NCBI GenBank assembly: GCA_002440765.1
Contig: DJVC01000020.1
Span: forward strand, 1 to 13,673
DNA from: a bacterium UBP3_UBA6266
GTDB taxonomy: Bacteria > Auribacterota > UBA6266
DNA: 13,673 nucleotides
Direction of reading: 5' to 3'
The position numbers and the translations under genes were made by a program. This document shows, one piece after another, positions 8,928 through 13,673 of this stretch; position 1 is the first letter of the stretch; each line of letters opens with the position of its first letter. The notes beneath the pieces were generated by a model. It was not told the origin of the DNA and did no database searches. It saw only the letters and a program-made list of their open reading frames with translations.

Positions 8928-9758
8928 ATGGCTATAAAGAAATTTAAACCGATTACGCCCGGAACAAGATTCATGACGGTTTCCACTTCTGATGATATAA
9001 CGAGGAATAAACCGGAAAGAAATCTTCTTTCGGCAATAAAGAAAACCGGCGGCAGAAACAATGCAGGCTCTATTTCAGTGCGGCATCATGGCGGCGGACA
9101 CAAAAGGATGTACCGTTTCATTGACTTTAAAAGAGATAAGGACGGGGTTCCCGCCAGGGTTGCTTCCATCGAATATGATCCGAACAGATCCACAAGGATT
9201 GCGTTGGTTGTCTATAAGGACGGGGAAAAGAAGTATATTGTCGCTCCGAACGGCTTAAAAGTTAATGATGAGGTGATGTCCGGCTCTAATGCTGAAATTC
9301 AAATCGGCAATTGCCTGCCGTTAAAAGATATTCCCCTGGGAATGAATATTCATAATATCGAACTTAAAGAACATTGCGGTGGCAAACTGGTCAGGAGCGC
9401 CGGCGGAAGCGCCGAACTGATGGCGAAAGAAAGCGGATTCGCGCATATAAAGCTTCCTTCGGGTGAAGTCAGGCTGATACCTCTCGGTTGCAGGGCGACT
9501 ATCGGCCAGCTCTCGAATCTTGAACATTCGAATTTAACGGTTGGTAAGGCCGGGCGTTCCAGGTGGCTTGGGATTCGTCCTACCGTAAGAGGTGTTGCTA
9601 TGAACCCTGTCGACCATCCGCACGGCGGAGGAGAAGGTAAAGCGCCGCAGGGGAATCCTCACCCGGTAAGCCCGTGGGGAATGCCGACAAAAGGATATAA
9701 AACCCGTTCTAAAAGAAAAGATTCCTGGTATATTGTAAAACCCAGGAAAAAGAAGTAA
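8928..9758 (+). CDS. rplB: 50S ribosomal protein L2 (uL2)
   Basis: L2 is needed for subunit association and for peptidyl transferase activity. The product has 276 residues against 273 in E. coli. The conserved [18 protein letters not shown] RNA-binding segment, [18 protein letters not shown] and the C-terminal [16 protein letters not shown] are all present; His230 is the counterpart of E. coli His229, a residue important for activity. The usual glycine and basic-rich tail ends with VKPRKKK. The Shine-Dalgarno GAGGTGAT (8914-8921), six bases before the ATG, has the longest anti-Shine-Dalgarno match I see in the window. Confidence 0.99.
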   Translation: MAIKKFKPITPGTRFMTVSTSDDITRNKPERNLLSAIKKTGGRNNAGSISVRHHGGGHKRMYRFIDFKRDKDGVPARVASIEYDPNRSTRIALVVYKDGEKKYIVAPNGLKVNDEVMSGSNAEIQIGNCLPLKDIPLGMNIHNIELKEHCGGKLVRSAGGSAELMAKESGFAHIKLPSGEVRLIPLGCRATIGQLSNLEHSNLTVGKAGRSRWLGIRPTVRGVAMNPVDHPHGGGEGKAPQGNPHPVSPWGMPTKGYKTRSKRKDSWYIVKPRKKK

Positions 9759-9775
9759 AAATGGAGATTGGATAA

Positions 9776-10180
9776 ATGGCTAGATCACTTAAAAAAGGAC
9801 CTTATATCGAACAGAAATTAATGGATAAGGTTGTAAAGACTAAGAGAACAGGAGACAGGAAGCCGATAAAAACCTGGTCGAGAAGATCGGTAATCGCGCC
9901 TGATTTTGTAGGAATTACATTTTCCGTCCACAACGGCAAAAAATTTCTGCCGGTTTTTGTTACGGAGAATATGGTCGGGCATAAACTCGGAGAGTTTGCT
10001 CCGACAAGAACGTTTAAAAAGCACGGTGGTGAAAAAGGTACTGCTGAACTGAAAGAAGGAATGGCACCTGTTGCGGCAGCCGGAGCGGCTCCCGCGGCGG
10101 GAGGAGCTACTCCGCAGGCAGCGCCTGCGGCTAAAGAGGCAGCGCCTGCTGCAGCTGCCGGACAAAAAGCAAAGAAATAG
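9776..10180 (+). CDS. rpsS: 30S ribosomal protein S19 (uS19) with Ala/Pro-rich C-terminal extension
   Basis: S19 lies in the 30S head, pairs with S13 and sends its tail towards the decoding region. The first ~85 residues are a normal S19: [18 protein letters not shown], and [20 protein letters not shown] ending at residue 80. The protein is 134 residues, against about 92 in E. coli. Residues from about 97 to 129 form a low-complexity tail of mostly alanine, proline and glycine, ending in QKAKK. The reading frame is continuous through the tail and the next gene begins 27 bases later, so the extension is encoded rather than an artefact of a missed stop. The tail coding DNA is GC-rich and repetitive. 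The function of the tail is unknown. Confidence 0.98.
   Translation: MARSLKKGPYIEQKLMDKVVKTKRTGDRKPIKTWSRRSVIAPDFVGITFSVHNGKKFLPVFVTENMVGHKLGEFAPTRTFKKHGGEKGTAELKEGMAPVAAAGAAPAAGGATPQAAPAAKEAAPAAAAGQKAKK
10112..10159 (+). repeat. GC-rich direct and inverted repeats within the rpsS tail
   Basis: GGCAGCGCCTGC occurs twice in direct orientation, at 10117-10128 and 10138-10149. The first copy lies in a perfect hairpin: CCGCAGGC (10112-10119) and GCCTGCGG (10123-10130) around an AGC loop. GGCAGC (10138-10143) can also pair with GCTGCC (10154-10159). This is most simply the by-product of Ala/Pro codon repetition. It is the kind of sequence that can change length by slippage. No T-run follows, so it is not a terminator. 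Confidence 0.6.
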
Positions 10181-10207
10181 CCGGGGAAGAAAAGGGAGTT
10201 TTTATAA

Positions 10208-10612
10208 ATGGAAGCTAAAGCTATAACAAAATACGTCAGAGTTTCTGTCAGGAAGGCAAAGCCTTTACTCGATATCATCAGAGGAAAGAAAGCCGAAGAA
10301 GCTATTACAAGCCTTTCTTTTTCGGCGAAAAAAGCCGCCAAAGAAATAGAAAAGACACTTAAATCGGCAATTGCCAATCTTAAATCAAAGGAAGATAAAT
10401 CCGCCGGCGCGGAAATTTATGTTAAAGAGGCATATGCGACCGAAGGCCCGATATTAAGAAGGTTTATCCCGAGAGCTCACGGCCGGGCTACCAGGATTCG
10501 CAAACGTACCAGCCATATATATATTACAGTTGCTTCTAAAGGAGAGTCAGCTTCTTCTGGGGATGTGACAAAAAAGAAGGCAAAAAAAATATCGTCGAAA
10601 CGAAAGAAGTAA
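10208..10612 (+). CDS. rplV: 50S ribosomal protein L22 (uL22) with basic C-terminal tail
   Basis: L22 spans the large subunit, and its beta-hairpin lines the peptide tunnel beside L4. The core is normal: KYVRVSVRKAKPLLDIIRGK near the N-terminus, KSAIANLKSK, and the hairpin PRAHGRATRIRKRTSHI whose residues lie near the macrolide site. Length is 134 residues against 110 in E. coli; the extra ~22 C-terminal residues are rich in lysine and serine (GDVTKKKAKKISSKRKK). GGGAG lies nine bases before the ATG. It is placed between rpsS and rpsC as usual, 15 bases before the latter. The tail may add rRNA contacts, but that is inferred only from its charge. Confidence 0.98.
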   Translation: MEAKAITKYVRVSVRKAKPLLDIIRGKKAEEAITSLSFSAKKAAKEIEKTLKSAIANLKSKEDKSAGAEIYVKEAYATEGPILRRFIPRAHGRATRIRKRTSHIYITVASKGESASSGDVTKKKAKKISSKRKK

Positions 10613-10627
10613 TTCCGGGAGGTAAAT

Positions 10628-11296
10628 GTGGGACAAAAAGTAAACCCTATAGGTTTCAGGGTAATGGTTACAAAAGACTGGCGTTCCAAATGGTATGCCG
10701 ATAAGAAAAAATTCAAAGAATACCTTAAGGAAGATCTGGAAATAAGGAGCTATATTAAAGGGAAACTTGCTTTTGCCGGGATTCCCCGGATTGATATAGA
10801 AAGAAGCGGAAATGTTGTTACAGTTACACTGCACGCGGCCCGCCCCGGACTTGTCATCGGGAGAAAAGGCGCGGAGATTGATAAACTGAAAGAACAGCTT
10901 ATCGCCATTACAAAAAAGGAAATTAAAGTAGAGATAAAAGAGGTGAAAACACCCGCAACCAATTCACAGCTTGTGGCGGAAAACATAGCCGGACAGATTG
11001 AAAAGAGAATATCCCATAAGAGGGCTATGAAGAAAGCTGTGAGCCTTGCCATGGACAACAGCGCGGAAGGGATAAAGATACTCTGTTCCGGAAGACTTGG
11101 CGGGAATGAAATCGCGCGTTCCGAGGGTTATAAGGAAGGGAAGATTCCGCTTCATACGCTAAGGGCTGACATTGATTATGGGTTTGCGGAAGCCAAGACG
11201 ACATACGGTACTATTGGCGTGAAAGTCTGGATATGCAAGGGAGAGAAGGATATTTCCGCAAAGAATAAGGAGGCAAAAAATGCCGTTAATGCCTAA
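10628..11296 (+). CDS. rpsC: 30S ribosomal protein S3 (uS3)
   Basis: S3 forms part of the mRNA entry channel of the 30S subunit and contributes to its mRNA helicase activity. The product has 222 residues; E. coli S3 has 233. The start is GTG, giving the normal [11 protein letters not shown]-terminus, with GGGAGG (10617-10622) five bases upstream. A type II KH domain is seen with VIGRKGAEI (76-84). Basic residues K131, R132 and K135 occupy the positions of E. coli R131, R132 and K135, which are tied to helicase function. The conserved C-terminal domain [27 protein letters not shown] and [11 protein letters not shown] is intact. The last 17 bases overlap rplP. Confidence 0.99.
   Translation: MGQKVNPIGFRVMVTKDWRSKWYADKKKFKEYLKEDLEIRSYIKGKLAFAGIPRIDIERSGNVVTVTLHAARPGLVIGRKGAEIDKLKEQLIAITKKEIKVEIKEVKTPATNSQLVAENIAGQIEKRISHKRAMKKAVSLAMDNSAEGIKILCSGRLGGNEIARSEGYKEGKIPLHTLRADIDYGFAEAKTTYGTIGVKVWICKGEKDISAKNKEAKNAVNA
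11268..11282 (+). promoter_or_regulatory. rplP ribosome binding site and start inside the end of rpsC
   Basis: AGGAGG (11268-11273) lies six bases before the rplP ATG (11280-11282), both within rpsC coding sequence. A second in-frame ATG at 11289 lies 15 bases from the Shine-Dalgarno, so the first is preferred. The 17-base overlap in a different frame suggests that translation of S3 and L16 is coupled. Confidence 0.75.
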
Positions 11297-11696
11297 AAGA
11301 GTTAAACACAGAAAAATGCAAAAAGGCAGGATGAAAGGCCTCTCCAAGGGCGGGAATGAGATAAATTTCGGAGAATACGGAGTTCAGGCGCTTGAAAGAG
11401 CATGGATTTCAAATATTCATATAGAAGCTTCGAGGGTTGCTCTCACAAGGTTTGTCAAAAGAAAAGGAAAAGTGTGGATACGCATATTTCCCGACAAACC
11501 GATAACCAAGAAACCCGCGGAAGTGAGAATGGGCAAGGGAAAAGGAGCAGTTGAAGGCTGGGTATGCCGAGTTTGTCCCGGCAGAATTCTTTTTGAAATA
11601 GATGGTGTTCCTGAAGCGACAGCGCAGGAAGCTATGAGATTGGCTGCCAGCAAACTGCCCATAAAGACAAGATTTCTTTCAAGAAGAGAAATATAA
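11280..11696 (+). CDS. rplP: 50S ribosomal protein L16 (uL16)
   Basis: L16 binds late in 50S assembly and helps place tRNA in the A site. The product has 138 residues against 136 in E. coli. It has the conserved [14 protein letters not shown]-terminus, [16 protein letters not shown], and RMGKGKG with R83, counterpart of the E. coli arginine (R81) that can be hydroxylated. The C-terminus KLPIKTRF is normal. Two oddities are visible: the usual WV(A)xxxPG segment reads WVCRVCPG, giving a CxxC pair at C96 and C99, and the usual RQIEAAR reads IHIEASR. With only two cysteines, a zinc site within L16 alone is unlikely. It follows rpsC with a 17-base overlap. Confidence 0.98.
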   Translation: MPLMPKRVKHRKMQKGRMKGLSKGGNEINFGEYGVQALERAWISNIHIEASRVALTRFVKRKGKVWIRIFPDKPITKKPAEVRMGKGKGAVEGWVCRVCPGRILFEIDGVPEATAQEAMRLAASKLPIKTRFLSRREI

Positions 11697-11716
11697 TAAT
11701 TTTAACGGGGTAAATA

Positions 11717-11920
11717 ATGAAAGCAAAGGAAATAAGAGAGTTAACGGAAGAAGAGATTGAGAAAAAACTGTCCGAATCAAAGCAGGAACTTTTTAATTTA
11801 GGGGTTCAGGCGAAGCTCGGCCAGATTGAGAAACCGGACAGGATTAAGCTCCTGAGAAAAGATATAGCACGTATGCTTACCATAAAAAAAGAGATTACCG
11901 GAAAAAGTAAGGGGAATTAA
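11717..11920 (+). CDS. rpmC: 50S ribosomal protein L29 (uL29)
   Basis: L29 is a small two-helix protein near the peptide exit tunnel, next to L23. The product has 67 residues, typical for the family. It begins MKAKEIRELTEEEI and has the conserved KQELFNLGVQ and LLRKDIARMLTI segments. The upstream GGGG (11707-11710) is a weak Shine-Dalgarno six bases before the ATG, so coupling to rplP, which ends 20 bases upstream, may help initiation. It is followed by rpsQ after only three bases. Confidence 0.97.
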   Translation: MKAKEIRELTEEEIEKKLSESKQELFNLGVQAKLGQIEKPDRIKLLRKDIARMLTIKKEITGKSKGN

Positions 11921-11923
11921 TTA

Positions 11924-12202
11924 ATGAAAAAAAGCGTAGAAAGACCGCGTCGGAAAACAAGGATTGGCGAGGTGGTCAGCGATAAAATGGCAAAAACGGT
12001 TGTTGTAGCGGTTACAAGGGTCCTCCGTCATCCTGAGTATGAAAAGGTTATCAGGAAACATAAGAAATATTATGCCCATGATGAAAAACAGGTGGCGAAA
12101 ATCGGGGATACCGTGAAGATAATCGAAACTTCGCCCGTCAGCAAGCTGAAAAGATGGCGCGTTTCCGAAGTTTTAAAAAAAGCAGTTATTGAAGGGCAGT
12201 AA
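11924..12202 (+). CDS. rpsQ: 30S ribosomal protein S17 (uS17)
   Basis: S17 is an early 16S rRNA-binding protein of the OB-fold type, in the lower 30S body. The product has 92 residues; E. coli S17 has 84. The core [20 protein letters not shown] is diagnostic, followed by [11 protein letters not shown] and [20 protein letters not shown], all well conserved. Its ATG lies three bases after the rpmC stop, and an AGGGG motif inside the end of rpmC provides the ribosome binding site. It is the last gene of the S10 block, followed by a longer, AT-rich gap before rplN. Confidence 0.98.
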   Translation: MKKSVERPRRKTRIGEVVSDKMAKTVVVAVTRVLRHPEYEKVIRKHKKYYAHDEKQVAKIGDTVKIIETSPVSKLKRWRVSEVLKKAVIEGQ

Positions 12203-12265
12203 TTCAGCCCGATGCATATATAAGTATTAATGATTGTTTGATAATAAATTTGTGGAGTAAAAGCT
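12203..12265 (+). promoter_or_regulatory. S10/spc block junction, AT-rich spacer
   Basis: This 63-base gap marks the place where E. coli has the spc promoter. It is AT-rich. GATAAT (12240-12245) resembles a -10 box, but the bases 17 upstream (TATATA) do not resemble TTGACA, so I cannot support a promoter. TATTA and TAATA could form a five-pair stem only. GGAG (12254-12257) is the rplN ribosome binding site. Confidence 0.2.
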
Positions 12266-12634
12266 ATGATTCAGATGAATTCAATATTAGATGTTGCGGA
12301 TAACACAGGAGCAAAAAGGATCGGTTGCATTAAAGTTTTGGGCGGCTCCAGGCGCAGATACGCAAACATAGGGGATGTGATAGTAGCTTCTGTCAAAGAA
12401 GCCATTCCCGGTGCCGCCGTGAAAAAAGGAGAGATTATAAAAGCTGTTATTGTAAGGACGAGAAAAGGGGTTAAGCGCAATGACGGTTCGGTCCTCAGAT
12501 TTGATTCAAATGCCGCGGTGATTATTGATGATCAGAAAAATCCGAGAGGGACAAGGATTTTTGGCCCTATCGCCAGGGAATTAAGAGAGAGAAATTATAT
12601 GAAAATCGTTTCATTAGCGCCTGAGGTGCTATAA
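12266..12634 (+). CDS. rplN: 50S ribosomal protein L14 (uL14)
   Basis: L14 lies at the subunit interface, forms bridges with 16S rRNA and is the binding site of the silencing factor RsfS in many bacteria. The product has 122 residues, exactly the usual length. It carries [18 protein letters not shown] at the N-terminus, [20 protein letters not shown]-like VIVRTRKGV, and the C-terminal [16 protein letters not shown] with SLAPEVL at the end. GGAG lies nine bases before the ATG. It is the first gene of the spc block, set apart from rpsQ by 63 bases. Confidence 0.99.
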   Translation: MIQMNSILDVADNTGAKRIGCIKVLGGSRRRYANIGDVIVASVKEAIPGAAVKKGEIIKAVIVRTRKGVKRNDGSVLRFDSNAAVIIDDQKNPRGTRIFGPIARELRERNYMKIVSLAPEVL

Positions 12635-12657
12635 AAAGGGATATCGGGAGCAATCAA

Positions 12658-12984
12658 ATGGCTGGATTACATGTTAAAAAAAATGATGTTGTGCAGATTA
12701 TGTCGGGCACGAGCAGCGGCAAGACAGGGAAAGTGTTGAGAATTTTGTGCGGAAGCGGACGGATAATTGTTGAAGGCTTGAATTTCAGGAAAAAGCACAC
12801 CAAGCCCTCGAGAGACAACCAGCAGGGCGGGATAGTGCAGAAGGAAGGGTCTATAAGCGCTTCCAATGTGCTGTTGTATTGCCCGTCCTGTAAGAAGGGT
12901 GTCAAAACTAAAAATGAAATAAGGAAAGACGGCACAAAAACACGGGTTTGTAAAAAATGCGGAGAAGTTTTCGATAAAGCATAA
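12658..12984 (+). CDS. rplX: 50S ribosomal protein L24 (uL24), zinc-ribbon type
   Basis: L24 starts 50S assembly and lies near the tunnel exit. The product has 108 residues. The N-terminal half is a KOW domain ([20 protein letters not shown]), where the usual KDKGK is replaced by TSSGK. The C-terminal half has C75-P-S-C78 and C98-K-K-C101, the four-cysteine form also known in some other phyla such as Thermus; E. coli L24 lacks these cysteines. The pattern predicts a bound zinc, though this is inferred from sequence. GGGAG lies seven bases before the ATG. With the following S14 also of the cysteine type, the spc block seems to encode zinc-dependent forms. Confidence 0.97.
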   Translation: MAGLHVKKNDVVQIMSGTSSGKTGKVLRILCGSGRIIVEGLNFRKKHTKPSRDNQQGGIVQKEGSISASNVLLYCPSCKKGVKTKNEIRKDGTKTRVCKKCGEVFDKA

Positions 12985-12995
12985 CGGAGATAAGT

Positions 12996-13541
12996 ATGGC
13001 AAGGTTAAAAGAAAAGTATAAGAAAGAAATAGCAGCTCATTTGAAAGAAAAGTTCGGGTATAAAAATATCCTCCAGGCGCCCAAAATAGAAAAGATTGTT
13101 ATCAATATGGGAATCGGAGAAGGAACAAAGGATAAGAAAATTGTCCAGGATGCCGCCGCTGAACTGGCGCTTATCGCCGGGCAGAAGCCCCTGCTCACAA
13201 AATCCAAAAAGAGCATAGCAGGCTTTAAGCTCAGGAAAGATATCCCCATAGGGTGCAAGGTTACACTCAGAGGAAAAATGATGTATGAATTTATGGACAG
13301 ACTTATAAGCGTTGCTTTGCCGAGAGTGAGAGACTTCAGGGGGGTACCCCTGGAATCGTTTGACGGCAAAGGGAATTATACATTCGGAATTAAGGAACAG
13401 TTGATATTCCCCGAGGTCAACCCCGATAAAGTTACAAGGGTGCAGGGAATGGATATAACTTTCGTAACTACAGCAAAAAAAGATGAAGAGGCTAAAGAAT
13501 TGCTTTTGGCGTTTGGAATGCCCTTCAGCAAAGGCAAGTAA
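12996..13541 (+). CDS. rplE: 50S ribosomal protein L5 (uL5)
   Basis: L5 binds 5S rRNA and is part of the central protuberance; it contacts P-site tRNA and forms a bridge with S13. The product has 181 residues against 179 in E. coli. It has the diagnostic [34 protein letters not shown] and [19 protein letters not shown] blocks and the [20 protein letters not shown] region near the C-terminus. GGAGA (12986-12990) lies five bases before the ATG. It is tightly packed between rplX (11 bases) and rpsZ (16 bases). Nothing looks abnormal. Confidence 0.99.
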   Translation: MARLKEKYKKEIAAHLKEKFGYKNILQAPKIEKIVINMGIGEGTKDKKIVQDAAAELALIAGQKPLLTKSKKSIAGFKLRKDIPIGCKVTLRGKMMYEFMDRLISVALPRVRDFRGVPLESFDGKGNYTFGIKEQLIFPEVNPDKVTRVQGMDITFVTTAKKDEEAKELLLAFGMPFSKGK

Positions 13542-13557
13542 CCGAAGGAGAATTTCT

Positions 13558-13673
13558 GTGGCAAAGAAGTGTAAAATCGAAAGCGCAAAGAGAAAACCGA
13601 AATTCAAGGTCAGGCAACATTTTCGCTGTGGCCGCTGCGGAAGGCCGCGCGGTTACATGCGCAAATTTGGGAT
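13558..13673 (+). CDS. rpsZ: 30S ribosomal protein S14 type Z (uS14), 3'-truncated
   Basis: S14 completes the 30S head near the decoding site. Only the first 38 residues lie in the window. The start is GTG at 13558, giving the familiar MAKK start, with GAAGGAG upstream. [20 protein letters not shown] shows the short zinc-binding form: C24 and C27 are the first cysteine pair, and the second pair expected about 13 residues later (CRxC) falls beyond the window end. The full protein should be about 61 residues rather than the ~100 of the cysteine-free E. coli form. It follows rplE by 16 bases, the normal spc position. Confidence 0.95.
   Translation, partial: MAKKCKIESAKRKPKFKVRQHFRCGRCGRPRGYMRKFG

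Noticed and set aside
11289..11291. Alternative rplP start (ATG giving MPKR)
   Set aside because: The first ATG at 11280 has better spacing to AGGAGG; the second would lie 15 bases away.
12217..12245. spc promoter with -10-like GATAAT
   Set aside because: No -35-like hexamer at 16-18 bases and the spacer is AT-rich throughout, so a chance match is likely.

Overview
The window is a continuous run of core transcription and translation genes, all on the + strand: the 3' two-thirds of rpoC, then rpsL, rpsG, fusA, tuf, rpsJ, rplC, rplD, rplW, rplB, rpsS, rplV, rpsC, rplP, rpmC, rpsQ, rplN, rplX, rplE and the start of a zinc-type rpsN (rpsZ). In Escherichia coli terms this is the end of the rpoBC operon fused to the str, S10 and spc operons. 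Both ends are cut: rpoC lacks its 5' part and rpsZ its 3' part. I see no tRNA or rRNA gene, mobile element, CRISPR array or intrinsic terminator.

The organism is a bacterium with normal Shine-Dalgarno use (GGAG or GAGG cores before nearly every gene) and some GTG starts (fusA, rpsJ, rpsC, rpsZ). RpoC has a long insertion in the trigger loop, as in many Gram-negative phyla, while S14 and L24 are the cysteine-bearing zinc types. The proteins do not look like a close relative of Proteobacteria, Firmicutes or Bacteroidetes. A poorly cultivated phylum such as Elusimicrobiota or Omnitrophota is my guess, at low confidence; a marker-gene tree would decide.

Layout: 1-2572 encodes the RNA polymerase beta' subunit; 2584-6937 is the str block (S12, S7, EF-G, EF-Tu); 6953-12202 is the S10 block (S10 to S17); 12266-13673 is the start of the spc block (L14, L24, L5, S14). 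Most gaps are 3-43 bases, and rpsC/rplP overlap by 17. Three gaps are longer and may carry regulation: rpsL-rpsG (98 bases, with a hairpin, where S7 represses the operon in E. coli), rpsG-fusA (108 bases, AT-rich with small repeats) and rpsQ-rplN (63 bases). The products act together: RNA polymerase, small and large ribosomal subunit proteins, and the two elongation GTPases, kept in balance by co-transcription and translational coupling.

This is an ordinary housekeeping region rather than a new system. The points that stand out are an EF-Tu whose switch I lacks the normal RGITI motif and carries about five extra residues, a codon usage in tuf clearly unlike that of fusA, an Ala/Pro-rich C-terminal tail on S19, and the possible S7-control hairpin.
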